From a virus, in IMG/VR virus record IMGVR_UViG_3300025789_000070, positions 1-43,778 of that record: DNA of 43,778 nucleotides; one strand, given 5' to 3'. Positions 15,322 through 23,531 of this stretch are shown one piece after another (the first letter of the stretch is position 1; every line of letters begins with the position of its first letter). A program made the position numbers and the translations under genes. The notes beneath the pieces were generated by a model that did not search any database, was not told the DNA's origin, and saw only the letters and a list, made by a program, of their open reading frames with translations.

Positions 15322-15976
15322 ATTTACTAATATTTAAACTAAAATTATTATTTGTTGGTTTTTTAATTGATTCAACTTTATTATACTTAGATGCATATTC
15401 AAATATAGTTTTAGCATGCGTTCCTATATTTAATATTCCAGTAATATCAGATTTTATCGCTTTTAATATCATTGGAGCTATAATATCAATATAATCTTTA
15501 CTAACTATTTGATTAGTCCATGCTTTTGTATATGGAAATTTATTTGAACCAAAACTAGTTCTAATTATTAAATGATTTGGATTCAATCTAACTGAGCACT
15601 CTCCTCCTAATTTTGTCCATGCATAATTATTATATGGCAGTATATGATCTATTTCTTTATAATTTCCACGTATTCCTGGATATATATAATCAGTAGATAT
15701 ATAGATTAATCTTTTATTATTCTCAATGCAATATTCAGATATATATCCAGTACCTATTATATTAGTTTTTATAGCAAGTATTGGATTTATATCTATATCA
15801 TGTGAATTAGTTATAGCTGCTGCATGAATTATAATATCTGGATTTATTGATTTTAATTTTAATTTTATATCATCTTTTGTAATATCAAAATCATTGCTAG
15901 ATAGTCCTATAATATTTGGATCTATTTTTTGTAATTCTCTACTTAACAATCCATTCTTCCCAGTAATTACTATCAT
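15299..15976 (-). CDS. rfbD: dTDP-4-dehydrorhamnose reductase-like protein
   Basis: A 225-residue short-chain dehydrogenase of the RmlD_sub_bind family. MIVITGKNGLLSREL is the NAD(P)-binding loop, YISTDYIYPG holds the Ser-Thr-Asp strand and YAWTKLGGE the catalytic YxxxK. Family members reduce the 4-keto group of dTDP-6-deoxy-hexulose. It is shorter than the usual 280-300 residues, missing part of the substrate domain. RmlA, RmlB and RmlC are not in this window, so the precursor would have to come from the host or elsewhere in the phage. It overlaps the next gene by four bases. Confidence 0.75.
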   Translation of the reverse strand: MIVITGKNGLLSRELQKIDPNIIGLSSNDFDITKDDIKLKLKSINPDIIIHAAAITNSHDIDINPILAIKTNIIGTGYISEYCIENNKRLIYISTDYIYPGIRGNYKEIDHILPYNNYAWTKLGGECSVRLNPNHLIIRTSFGSNKFPYTKAWTNQIVSKDYIDIIAPMILKAIKSDITGILNIGTHAKTIFEYASKYNKVESIKKPTNNNFSLNISKYEKLLSD

Positions 15977-16599
15977 ATTGTTTCGTATAATTTATTTTGT
16001 TTTTCTTGCTTTTCTATTGTTTTTGGGTGATATAATCTAAAATCATCTGGAAGCCTTGATACGTATTTAAAACCTTCTAGTCTTTCATGTACTTTTCCTT
16101 TCCAATATATCTCAGAAGTATTTTTCATGATACGTGACTGAAGATCTGGCCAATTAATTCTACTTTGATCATCTAGATTCCAACCCCATTTAGATATATG
16201 CTCCTTTGTTAAACCTTCTACTGTATTCCATCTTGGAATATAGTACAGATCTACTTCGGGATTCATTTCTAATATCATTGGTAGATATTCAATAATATCC
16301 TCATTTAAGTATTCATCAGCATCTATAAAAATAATATAATCCTTTTTACAAAAATTCTTTATATTGTTCTTGAAAGTGGCAAAATCTTTATTTAATGGAA
16401 ATTCTATAACTGTCCTATTTTGTACACCTTTTATAAATTCATTCGCCAGTAATTGTCTAACTGCAGCTGTTGCGCTTGTATCTATTTGAATAATGATCTC
16501 ATCGTCTAGTCCTATATGTGTCTCTAATTGCGTAATTAAGCGCTTTAATTCTTCATGTTCATTACATGCTGTGATTGCGTAACTTATTGTTGGTATCAT
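15973..16599 (-). CDS. GT2-family glycosyltransferase
   Basis: A 208-residue GT2 protein. It starts with a canonical ISYAITACNEHEELKRLI, has the metal site DYIIFIDADEYLNEDI at about residues 87-102, and a WKGKVHERLEGF segment typical of the WaaE/KdtX-like group of LPS core glucosyltransferases. Cytosolic, single domain. Part of the overlapping chain of sugar genes. Confidence 0.8.
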   Translation of the reverse strand: MIPTISYAITACNEHEELKRLITQLETHIGLDDEIIIQIDTSATAAVRQLLANEFIKGVQNRTVIEFPLNKDFATFKNNIKNFCKKDYIIFIDADEYLNEDIIEYLPMILEMNPEVDLYYIPRWNTVEGLTKEHISKWGWNLDDQSRINWPDLQSRIMKNTSEIYWKGKVHERLEGFKYVSRLPDDFRLYHPKTIEKQEKQNKLYETI

Positions 16600-17117
16600 T
16601 ATTTTCTTTTTATAAAAAGTAAATTTTTCTCCACATCCTCTTTCATTTCATATTCAGATTTATTTAAAATAGAATTTAATGCTATTCTATATAATCTATA
16701 TCTAATTTCATCTGTAGGATCTAAAGTTATATAATCTATTCCAAAGTGATTTTCATATGATTTTAGTAAAGGTAATATTTCATCTACAAAAATCTTAAGA
16801 TGTGTATTAAATACTTTTTCATCTGTATATGGTGGCTTATCATACTTTGGTTTATCATCTTTTCCAATCCAAAAAAACTTAACAGTTATTTGCTTATCTT
16901 CTACTCCTGGATTATAATTTACTTTTGTGTAATGCTTTATGTTGTGCTTATCATTAAAAGACCATATAGATGACCCTTGTTTTTGATAATTATATACACT
17001 ATCTAAGTCTATATTTTCTCCAATAAGCGTATATGATTCAAGCAATATTTTCTCTAAGATAGAAAATAGACTAAAATTGGAATTAGACTGTAAATTATTT
17101 AACTCTTGAGTTTTCAC
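16599..17117 (-). CDS. Hypothetical protein, GTG start
   Basis: A 172-residue protein read from GTG 17117 (VKTQELNNLQSNSNFSL). Longer starts at 17189 or 17183 would lie inside the HNH gene and encode sequence that is only the shadow of that gene's zinc-finger tail, so they are rejected. The C-terminus has a conserved-looking DPTDEIRYRLYRIALNSILN followed by a basic end. No family recognised. It sits directly downstream of the HNH gene and shares one base with the GT2 gene. Confidence 0.6.
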   Translation of the reverse strand: MKTQELNNLQSNSNFSLFSILEKILLESYTLIGENIDLDSVYNYQKQGSSIWSFNDKHNIKHYTKVNYNPGVEDKQITVKFFWIGKDDKPKYDKPPYTDEKVFNTHLKIFVDEILPLLKSYENHFGIDYITLDPTDEIRYRLYRIALNSILNKSEYEMKEDVEKNLLFIKRK

Positions 17118-17124
17118 TACTCTT

Positions 17125-17787
17125 CTATTTATTTTTTCTACAATTATCAAAATGCCATCTTTCCATATTAGTAGTTGAGGCATATTCACAATGCGGACAT
17201 TTTTTAATTGGTCTATTAATTGCCGATTTTCTCATTTTAAGTTTAGTCTCTTCTGATCTAATTTTTCTCATTTTATTTTTTGATTCTTCAGAATGAGTTT
17301 TTCCAATCCAAGATTTTCCTCGACCAGATTCTATCCATAATTTTTTAGTACTATTTGATATAATTTTACCTTTATGCGTGCGTGATATTTTTTCTTTTGC
17401 ATTTTTAGAGTGTGTTTTTCCGTACATTGGATTTCCTGAGCCCTTCATACTATTAGCCATCGCTAATCTCGAATATTCTACTATTCTTGAACTTGGAATA
17501 TATCTATAATCTTTCATAGTATAGCACATTGAATAAAAAGCTATTGATAATTGGTTATTATCTGGATATATTTCATGAAGTAACCAATGACATAAAAAAT
17601 GTTCTCTTCCAGTAAGAAGTACTATATTTTCATGATAATATTGTCTACTAAATCCAACTCCTCCTAAGCATCTTGGAATAATATGATGTCCTTCATAATA
17701 ATCACCTTTCTTTTTTCTACCGATTCTATCTAATATTTGATCCTTCGCTCTTTTTATTATCTGATCGTATATTCTTTGATAATTCAT
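17125..17787 (-). CDS. HNH homing endonuclease with NUMOD3-like repeats
   Basis: A 220-residue free-standing HNH endonuclease. The HNH core is YYEGHHIIPRCLGG (His34, His35) with ENIVLLTGREHFLCHWLL. The linker carries repeated GK.HSEE.K.KM segments of the NUMOD3 DNA-binding type, and the end is a zinc finger, CPHCEYASTTNMERWHFDNC. The paralog at 23532-24215 has the same three-part plan. It overlaps the end of a small ribbon-helix-helix gene and forced the next gene to start right after its stop, suggesting a mobile gene that inserted here. Confidence 0.85.
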   Translation of the reverse strand: MNYQRIYDQIIKRAKDQILDRIGRKKKGDYYEGHHIIPRCLGGVGFSRQYYHENIVLLTGREHFLCHWLLHEIYPDNNQLSIAFYSMCYTMKDYRYIPSSRIVEYSRLAMANSMKGSGNPMYGKTHSKNAKEKISRTHKGKIISNSTKKLWIESGRGKSWIGKTHSEESKNKMRKIRSEETKLKMRKSAINRPIKKCPHCEYASTTNMERWHFDNCRKNK

Positions 17788-17902
17788 TTTTTATTAATTT
17801 TTCTATAAGAGATTTCATAATAAGCCCATTATTTTTACAATAAGATTTTAATTCTGTGTGTAAATTATAACTAATAGGTAACATTTTTAAGTTCTTATCC
17901 AT
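17726..17902 (-). CDS. Small ribbon-helix-helix-like protein
   Basis: ATG 17902 opens a 58-residue frame. Residues 8-40 (LPISYNLHTELKSYCKNNGL then IMKSLIEKLIKNEL) fit a ribbon-helix-helix DNA-binding domain: one beta strand and two helices. The last 18 codons lie in another frame of the HNH gene (start 17787), so the natural end was probably replaced when the HNH gene arrived. An AGATATTTATT motif lies 6-16 bp before the start. Likely a small regulator, or a remnant of one. Confidence 0.55.
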   Translation of the reverse strand: MDKNLKMLPISYNLHTELKSYCKNNGLIMKSLIEKLIKNELSKNIRSDNKKSEGSNIR

Positions 17903-17956
17903 ATATTAATAAATATCTGAAATTATACTAAAATTATACTTTTTTATAATTAAATT

Positions 17957-18409
17957 TTATTCCTCTAAAGAAAAAAATCCTATATAATCACAAGCATCAA
18001 AAAATCCGTCTATTCCAAAATGTTGCATAGTCTGTGGGTCAGATTTATGCGTTTGATTTTTAAAACGTGGAGATTGCGTCTCCTCTTTAGTCAATTCTTT
18101 TGTTTTAATTCCAGAAAAATAGCAATCATCTTTTGAAGTACCATTTAAAAATACAGTGCCTTTTGTAGGAATATTTATAGTAGCTGGGTACCAAACTCTA
18201 CCACTTTCTTCTACATATGCACATTCTTTATGAAGTTCTGGGAGTGTGGACTCAAATTCTTCAAAATCAAATTCTCCTTTTATCATTAAATCAGATGTTT
18301 GATACCCACATTGAAAACAAATATAGGAGTTCATAGTCTCATTTATAGGAGTAGTATAGCAAGATTCTAATGCTTCACATTTTGGACAAGTAGTTAATTT
18401 ATCTATCAT
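17957..18409 (-). CDS. Zinc-ribbon hypothetical protein
   Basis: A 150-residue protein. CPKCEALESC near residues 8-17 and CFQCGYQTSD near 31-40 form an N-terminal zinc ribbon. The rest is alpha/beta with RVWYPATINIPTKGTVFLNG and an acidic tail. Similar zinc-ribbon proteins occur in T4-like phages of Bacteroidetes and marine bacteria without known role. It directly abuts the GT4 gene. Confidence 0.6.
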   Translation of the reverse strand: MIDKLTTCPKCEALESCYTTPINETMNSYICFQCGYQTSDLMIKGEFDFEEFESTLPELHKECAYVEESGRVWYPATINIPTKGTVFLNGTSKDDCYFSGIKTKELTKEETQSPRFKNQTHKSDPQTMQHFGIDGFFDACDYIGFFSLEE

Positions 18410-19717
18410 TTACATTTTTTTTAAAGCGGGTAATTCTATTTTTTTGAGTTGGGGTAATTTTAAAGCTACATGTTTAGGGAATTTATCTAAAGTCTCATTG
18501 AGTTTTTCTTTCATTTTATCATATGTAAAATTCTCAAATACATATCTAGATTGACGTTTAGCATTAACCTCATAATTCTTATAATTCTGCCACATATCTA
18601 GCATCTTCTTAGCTGCAAAGTCCATATTTGGATAAAACCATTGTGATCCTTGTATAAGCATATTCTGTGCTTGAGCTGAGGGGTGTATCTCTTTAAGTTC
18701 TCCTGGGACAAAATTACAAAATTCATCATTACAAAAATCAAGATGACCTGACCAATATGATACTAATGCTGGCTTTTTAGACATAAAGAACTCTGAAAGT
18801 GGTCTAAAATACCCTTCGCCTTTTACTAGACCTAACATAACCTTAATTTTATCATGATTATATAGATCATTCATGTCATTATCTCCAAGTTCACCATGAA
18901 GTAAATACACATTTGGAAGTGTTTTAGCTATCACAGTCTTTCTAATTGAATCTATTTTATTAAGAATATCATCTCTATCCATTATACTATTTGTGCCTCT
19001 TGCTGTCTTTAATATCAGAGCCGGTGGATTAGTCTTATTCTTAAATGTCTCAAGGAAAGTTTTTATAGTTAATCCCACATTTTTTCTATCTTCTCCGATA
19101 TCTCCATTCATCCAATGACCTACAAATAAAAAGCAGAAATTTTCTTTGATCTCATCAAGAGAATCTACTAAATCAGAACCTTTGATATTATTATCATCAA
19201 TATAAAAATATTTAGATGTATCAATACCCTCAAATAGAACTTCTACTGGTTTCTCAAGTTTTATATGCGCTATTATCTGACCAGTATTATTATCTTTTTG
19301 ATCAAATTTTGAATTCTCAAATACCTGTTTAGCATGTTCAGATGATACTAAAGTTAAATTCATTTTATTCACTCCTTGAATCCAACTAGGATCGCATATA
19401 GTAGTCTCTATACCTGCAGTTACGCCTAAATTATATAGTTTACCTATAGGTTGAAATTCATTTGGTACTGTGATCTGGCACCAATAATCTGGTTGTTGAT
19501 TAAGTTGATAAATTAGTAGAGTATTCATCCAACCCATAGTCTCCTGATGATCATTAATAAAACCCCATGGGCAATTACCCCAACGCTGAGGCAGTACTTT
19601 AATATCCCACTCGTCTTTTTTTGACTCATAAAGAGCTTTAATAAAATCTCTACTTCTTGCACCATATCCTGAATAAGTGTCAATAGGACATGATATTACA
19701 CATAACGGCTTTATCAT
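18410..19717 (-). CDS. GT4-like glycosyltransferase
   Basis: A 435-residue GT-B protein. The N-terminal domain starts PLCVISCPIDTYSGYGARSR, with the flexible SGYG loop used for donor sugar contact. The C-terminal domain has CFLFVGHWMNGDIGEDRKNV and a late segment KGEGYFRPLSEFFMSKKPAL that matches the acidic E-x7-E nucleotide-sugar site of GT4. It abuts the next GT4-like gene with one base between. Donor and acceptor unknown. Confidence 0.75.
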   Translation of the reverse strand: MIKPLCVISCPIDTYSGYGARSRDFIKALYESKKDEWDIKVLPQRWGNCPWGFINDHQETMGWMNTLLIYQLNQQPDYWCQITVPNEFQPIGKLYNLGVTAGIETTICDPSWIQGVNKMNLTLVSSEHAKQVFENSKFDQKDNNTGQIIAHIKLEKPVEVLFEGIDTSKYFYIDDNNIKGSDLVDSLDEIKENFCFLFVGHWMNGDIGEDRKNVGLTIKTFLETFKNKTNPPALILKTARGTNSIMDRDDILNKIDSIRKTVIAKTLPNVYLLHGELGDNDMNDLYNHDKIKVMLGLVKGEGYFRPLSEFFMSKKPALVSYWSGHLDFCNDEFCNFVPGELKEIHPSAQAQNMLIQGSQWFYPNMDFAAKKMLDMWQNYKNYEVNAKRQSRYVFENFTYDKMKEKLNETLDKFPKHVALKLPQLKKIELPALKKM

Positions 19718-19718
19718 A

Positions 19719-21161
19719 TTAGTATGTTAATTTATGTTTAATCCTTTTAGGCTTGATTGATTCAATTTTTATCAATTGAAATTTCTTTCTTGGCTCAAAA
19801 TTATCAATTGTCTTATTTATCGTATTTATTACATTCTTACACATCCATCTTGCACTCATCATAGACTCATCACCTGTAACCCATTTTCTAGCGCTCAGAC
19901 CAATTCTCTGACGATCTTCTAGGCCTATGTTATATAGATAATGGATTGCGGTAGAAATGTCCCTAAAATCGCACCTATCATCCCAAATATATGGAGTAGG
20001 CAGACTACCTACTAGACTTAAATTAGAAGGGAATACTGGAATTGCCCATGCGCCATGATCTTTTAAAGTGCCTTGATGATTAGATGGTAGTTCTGTAGAA
20101 GGAGTAAACCACTGACCTTGATCATCTACAAATCTCATTTGATCTTGCATACCTCCAGTAACGTTTGCAATTATCATTTTGCCTGCCATCATAGACTCTG
20201 TCAAAGATAGACCCCAACCCTCATTAGAACTTACTAGAGCAGTTCCGTCTGCAATATTATATAGCAAATTCATTTGATCTGGACTATATGCACCATCTGC
20301 AAAATATACTTTCTGATACTCTGGATCACATAGTAATTCTATAACTACAGGTAGATCAGTACCATTCTCATCAGTTTTATGAGTATGCAGTAGTAGTGCA
20401 CATTTCTTTGCATTCTCTTTGCCTATAGAATCCGTAAAGTGAGACCAGGCTGCAATCAGATCTGAAGTAGATTTTCTACGAATATTACGAGCATTGTATA
20501 AAAGTACAAATTCTGGATCGAAATCACCAAATATAGATTTTTTAAGTGTTATCATATCATTATACTCAGGTGAATATTCTGTGATTGGTTTAAAGATATT
20601 CTCATTAATTCCATGTGGTACATATTCTATTATCTTCTCTTTTGCAAGAGAATCAAGCACCATCTCTGTTATTAATTTTGTCTGCTTTGAAATGCACATG
20701 AAAGTATCACATGATTCATAATATGATTTATTATATAGAGGAGCTGGAAAATTATCCCATATACTTAGATATATTAGGGGGGTGGTTTTTCTAATCTCAG
20801 CTTCCATATCAAAAAGCCAAGTATAATATCTAGGATCAGTAAATATTAATATAGCATCTGGCTTTTCTATTTGTAATATTTGACGTATTAGATCTGGATT
20901 TCCATATCCATCAGTAGGATATAATATTACAGAAGAATTATCAATTCCTAAAATACTATCTGTATCTGTTGAAAGATCGAGTCTCTTACCTTTGTCTGGA
21001 TGGTTCATTCCTCCAGCTATTTGAACCCAGTTAAATATATGAGCAGTACCTAAAACTATTTCTTTAGACATAGTAGCAATACCGCTAAAAAATCTAAGAT
21101 CATCACCTAAAAATAGGATCTTTTTCCTATCTTCTTTTTTAATGTAACCTGTATTTGTCAT
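19719..21161 (-). CDS. GT4-like glycosyltransferase
   Basis: A 480-residue GT-B enzyme. FLGDDLRFFSGIATMSKEIV is the N-terminal acceptor-domain loop, FVLLYNARNIRRKSTSDLI opens the donor domain with the conserved Arg and Lys, and SNEGWGLSLTESMMAGKMII is a textbook E-x7-E motif. It pairs with the GT4-like gene that follows. Together they probably add consecutive sugars. Soluble; no membrane helix seen. Confidence 0.85.
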   Translation of the reverse strand: MTNTGYIKKEDRKKILFLGDDLRFFSGIATMSKEIVLGTAHIFNWVQIAGGMNHPDKGKRLDLSTDTDSILGIDNSSVILYPTDGYGNPDLIRQILQIEKPDAILIFTDPRYYTWLFDMEAEIRKTTPLIYLSIWDNFPAPLYNKSYYESCDTFMCISKQTKLITEMVLDSLAKEKIIEYVPHGINENIFKPITEYSPEYNDMITLKKSIFGDFDPEFVLLYNARNIRRKSTSDLIAAWSHFTDSIGKENAKKCALLLHTHKTDENGTDLPVVIELLCDPEYQKVYFADGAYSPDQMNLLYNIADGTALVSSNEGWGLSLTESMMAGKMIIANVTGGMQDQMRFVDDQGQWFTPSTELPSNHQGTLKDHGAWAIPVFPSNLSLVGSLPTPYIWDDRCDFRDISTAIHYLYNIGLEDRQRIGLSARKWVTGDESMMSARWMCKNVINTINKTIDNFEPRKKFQLIKIESIKPKRIKHKLTY

Positions 21162-21163
21162 AA

Positions 21164-21397
21164 TTATAAACTTTTTAATTTTTTAATGTCATCTACGAAT
21201 TGACTTCCTGTATAGTATGTACTGTATGTACTATGCATTTTATGTCTAAATTCTGGATCTGTAATATATAAAAATACAGATCTTTCTGCTAAATCTTGTA
21301 AATACATTTTATTGATCTTAGTCAATACTTTAAAATCTTCATAAATACCCTTTGGGAGTTTAATTGATGTAAGTACTCTTTGCTGTTCTTGTATCAT
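21164..21397 (-). CDS. Small ribbon-helix-helix-like protein
   Basis: A 77-residue protein. RVLTSIKLPKGIYEDFKVLT and LQDLAERSVFLYITD follow the beta-helix-helix pattern of ribbon-helix-helix DNA-binding proteins, resembling the one at 17726-17902. A strong TATAAATATACA motif (TGTATATTTATA on the coding strand) lies 12-23 bp upstream. It heads the sugar cluster and may regulate it. Confidence 0.55.
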   Translation of the reverse strand: MIQEQQRVLTSIKLPKGIYEDFKVLTKINKMYLQDLAERSVFLYITDPEFRHKMHSTYSTYYTGSQFVDDIKKLKSL

Positions 21398-21408
21398 ATT
21401 TCTTTATC

Positions 21409-21420
21409 TATAAATATACA
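21409..21420 (-). promoter_or_regulatory. TGTATATTTATA motif
   Basis: TGTATATTTATA on the minus strand, 12-23 bp upstream of ATG 21397. Part of the recurring motif set described under findings. Confidence 0.35.
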
Positions 21421-21458
21421 TAAAATATTTATGATGTATATTTTAAGAATATTTTTTA

Positions 21459-22361
21459 TTATTTTTTACTGCAAAGTTGATCATTATCCTTAAATGGACA
21501 CCACTTACATGAATCAAAATTCTTAGGGTATTCTTTATCTATGTATTGACCATCTGAAGTAAATGCATCTTTTACAAATGATTTAAGATCTTCTATTGCT
21601 TTTTTTACTGATGGTTTACCTTGAGAAGGCTTGAATTCTTGCACTCGCTTTATAGGAAATTCTGCATCTTCATAAATCTTACGACGAACGATAAAGAATT
21701 CTACATCAACCATTTCTGGATCAATGTTTAATTTTTTTGAATAAAAGTGCTTATAGAAAAGAACTTGATTTATTTTATTCTTATCAGATTTATCTTTATC
21801 TTTCCACCCTGATGTACTAGTTTTAATATCATAGATAGTATATTTCCCCGTATTCTTATTCTTCATAATAAGATCTATACTACCAATCATTAGCACATTG
21901 GGTATTTCATCTACTACATGTTCAGTAATAGGTATTTCTATGCCCACTAAAGTATTATTTTTAAGACTAAAATACTCAGTTCTCTTCTTTTTAATATACT
22001 CAAGTATTGTATTACCGTCTTCTAAAAATTCTTGTAATTCTGTAGGATTAGAAAAATGATTTCCATTATTAGAAGTGAGCGCCTCTTTATAATTTTCTAT
22101 CATTCTCTGTTTAAAAAAACCTAGTAAATCAATTTTATCTGCAGCAGTTCCAGATTCTGTATACATTATCTCTATATACTTTTGCAGAGCCTCATGTATA
22201 GAAGTTCCAAAAGTTAGATGAATACTTTGCTCAAATTTTTTATTCTTCTTTACATACTGCAAATACCAATTATGAGGACATGATTTATACATGCTATATT
22301 GCGAATATGATATAGCTTTTTGACCTAAATCATATCTAACTCCATAATTCTGATTAGGCAT
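21459..22361 (-). CDS. Cas4/RecB-like PD-(D/E)XK nuclease
   Basis: A 300-residue nuclease of the PDDEXK_1 superfamily. SYSQYSMYKSCPHNWYLQYV opens the fold and FGTSIHEALQKY follows. The catalytic part is MIGSIDLIMKN...YTIYDIKTS (Asp and D-x-K), with QVLFYKHFY as the QxxxY-type motif. Cys28 plus the C-terminal Cys285, Cys288 and Cys297 fit an iron-sulfur cluster as in Cas4 and AddB. It would degrade or trim DNA ends during replication and recombination. It overlaps the next gene by eight bases. Confidence 0.8.
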   Translation of the reverse strand: MPNQNYGVRYDLGQKAISYSQYSMYKSCPHNWYLQYVKKNKKFEQSIHLTFGTSIHEALQKYIEIMYTESGTAADKIDLLGFFKQRMIENYKEALTSNNGNHFSNPTELQEFLEDGNTILEYIKKKRTEYFSLKNNTLVGIEIPITEHVVDEIPNVLMIGSIDLIMKNKNTGKYTIYDIKTSTSGWKDKDKSDKNKINQVLFYKHFYSKKLNIDPEMVDVEFFIVRRKIYEDAEFPIKRVQEFKPSQGKPSVKKAIEDLKSFVKDAFTSDGQYIDKEYPKNFDSCKWCPFKDNDQLCSKK

Positions 22362-22587
22362 CTAGCTGAGTTTTTTGTAATTCTTTAGGCATGAAATCAT
22401 CATTAGTATGTCCACACACTGCACAGCAAAATACTTGAATAGGCACAAGTGCATCTTGAGGAGTGCCAGTTAGAAATTTAGAAGCTTTACGGATTAAAAG
22501 CCCATCTCTAAATACATTTCCACCACATTTTTCACATACTACTGCTGTAGTCTTATCTAATGATATGTTTAATTTCTGATTGTTCAT
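22354..22587 (-). CDS. Zinc-ribbon protein
   Basis: A 77-residue protein with CEKCGG near residue 18 and CCAVCGHTNDDF near residue 54, forming one zinc ribbon, and a proline-containing linker GTPQDALVPIQ between. Small proteins of this type accompany the RecB-like nuclease in several T4-like phages; function unknown. Confidence 0.6.
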   Translation of the reverse strand: MNNQKLNISLDKTTAVVCEKCGGNVFRDGLLIRKASKFLTGTPQDALVPIQVFCCAVCGHTNDDFMPKELQKTQLDA

Positions 22588-22623
22588 AATATAATATGAT
22601 TATAAATGTTATTAAATTTAAAT

Positions 22624-22875
22624 TTATCCTTTAAGTAGATTAATTAATTGAGGTTTAGACATTGCACCTACTGCCTTATTTACTGTTATGCCATTTTCCA
22701 TTACTACAATTGTGGGTACTGATGTAACTGAATGTGCTTGGGCCATAGATGGATTTTGTTGTGCATCTATATAATTTACATTAATGCCTAGTTCTAGTGC
22801 AGTAGATTGTACTAGTGGTTTAAACATTTTACAAGGTGTACATGTCTGTGTTGAAAAATAAAGTACGCTTCTCAT
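22624..22875 (-). CDS. Thioredoxin-like protein
   Basis: An 83-residue thioredoxin-fold protein. The redox site is CTPC (Cys12, Cys15) in YFSTQTCTPCKMF, and SVPTIVV carries the cis-proline. It is compact, closer to the phage thioredoxin/glutaredoxin type. A likely job is to supply electrons to the ribonucleotide reductase at 34.2-36.8 kb. A damaged copy of its first third lies at 23428-23520. Confidence 0.85.
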   Translation of the reverse strand: MRSVLYFSTQTCTPCKMFKPLVQSTALELGINVNYIDAQQNPSMAQAHSVTSVPTIVVMENGITVNKAVGAMSKPQLINLLKG

Positions 22876-22881
22876 TTTATA

Positions 22882-23349
22882 TTAAAAGTTTGATGTTGAA
22901 AGATTTTTCATATAATCTAAAGTATTCTGATTTGTTATAGTATGAATATGCTTTATAGCCTCTTGATCTATAGGAATACATATATTATCAGTAACTAAGT
23001 GTTCTATTAAACTATCCTGAGTAATCATATTAGTAGGATCTAGTTCATACACTTTTCCAGAATATGGATTATTTAATTTATTAAGAGGTACTGCAATAAA
23101 ATAAGTTCTATAACTATTTCTAATCTTATTTAATTGATTTCTTTTAATCATAAAAGATTTATCTTTAATCATAGGTACTAGAGTTTTTACTTCTACATTT
23201 TTTCCATCTATAGTCATATCCTTTTCATGATCAAATGGATTTTCAGATAGTATTGTAATTATACCTCTTGAGTTAAAGTAGTTTGCTATGATCTTTTCTC
23301 CTAATGTACCTAATTCCTTATTCTTGTATTCTACTGATTTTGCATACAT
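22882..23349 (-). CDS. PD-(D/E)XK endonuclease-like protein
   Basis: A 155-residue protein. LGTLGEKIIANYFNSRG (helix with Glu), then ENPFDHEKDMTIDG and KNVEVKTLVP supply the E, D and E-x-K of a PD-(D/E)XK nuclease in the order seen in archaeal Holliday-junction-like and restriction-like enzymes. Length fits a minimal nuclease domain. It may cut branched or foreign DNA; the substrate cannot be read from sequence. Confidence 0.65.
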   Translation of the reverse strand: MYAKSVEYKNKELGTLGEKIIANYFNSRGIITILSENPFDHEKDMTIDGKNVEVKTLVPMIKDKSFMIKRNQLNKIRNSYRTYFIAVPLNKLNNPYSGKVYELDPTNMITQDSLIEHLVTDNICIPIDQEAIKHIHTITNQNTLDYMKNLSTSNF

Positions 23350-23351
23350 TC

Positions 23352-23435
23352 TTATTGAAAATTTAATTTATGTTTATAGTATGATTTATGCTTTTCTACT
23401 CCTGGTATATTCCAACCATTTTCAAAATCACTCAT
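23352..23435 (-). pseudogene. Duplicated 3' end of the TS-fusion gene
   Basis: This 27-codon stretch encodes DFENGWNIPGVEKHKSYYK, identical to residues near the end of the 605-residue TS-family protein (its gene ends at 24339), and then diverges. The DNA is also nearly identical over about 60 bp. It lies on the far side of the HNH gene, as expected when a homing gene and its target flanks are rearranged. Confidence 0.75.
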
Positions 23436-23520
23436 AGTATGATGCGGCTTGCTGTGCTATTAGTTTAAACATTTTACGAGGCGCGCGTGTCTTTGTACTA
23501 AAGTAGAGTAGTGTTATCAT
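23428..23520 (-). pseudogene. Truncated thioredoxin copy, active site lost
   Basis: From ATG 23520 the frame reads LLYFSTKTRAPRKMFK and stops at TGA 23428 after 30 codons. It aligns with the start of the thioredoxin at 22624-22875 (VLYFSTQTCTPCKMFK), but both active-site cysteines are arginine. DNA identity to the intact gene is visible. The remnant runs directly into the duplicated TS tail, forming a mosaic next to the HNH gene. Confidence 0.75.
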
Positions 23521-23531
23521 ACTTGTTAATT

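Noticed and set aside
17118-17189. N-terminal extension of the gene at 16599 into the HNH gene
   Set aside because: The extension is only the alternate frame of the HNH zinc-finger tail; GTG 17117 lies right after the HNH stop.
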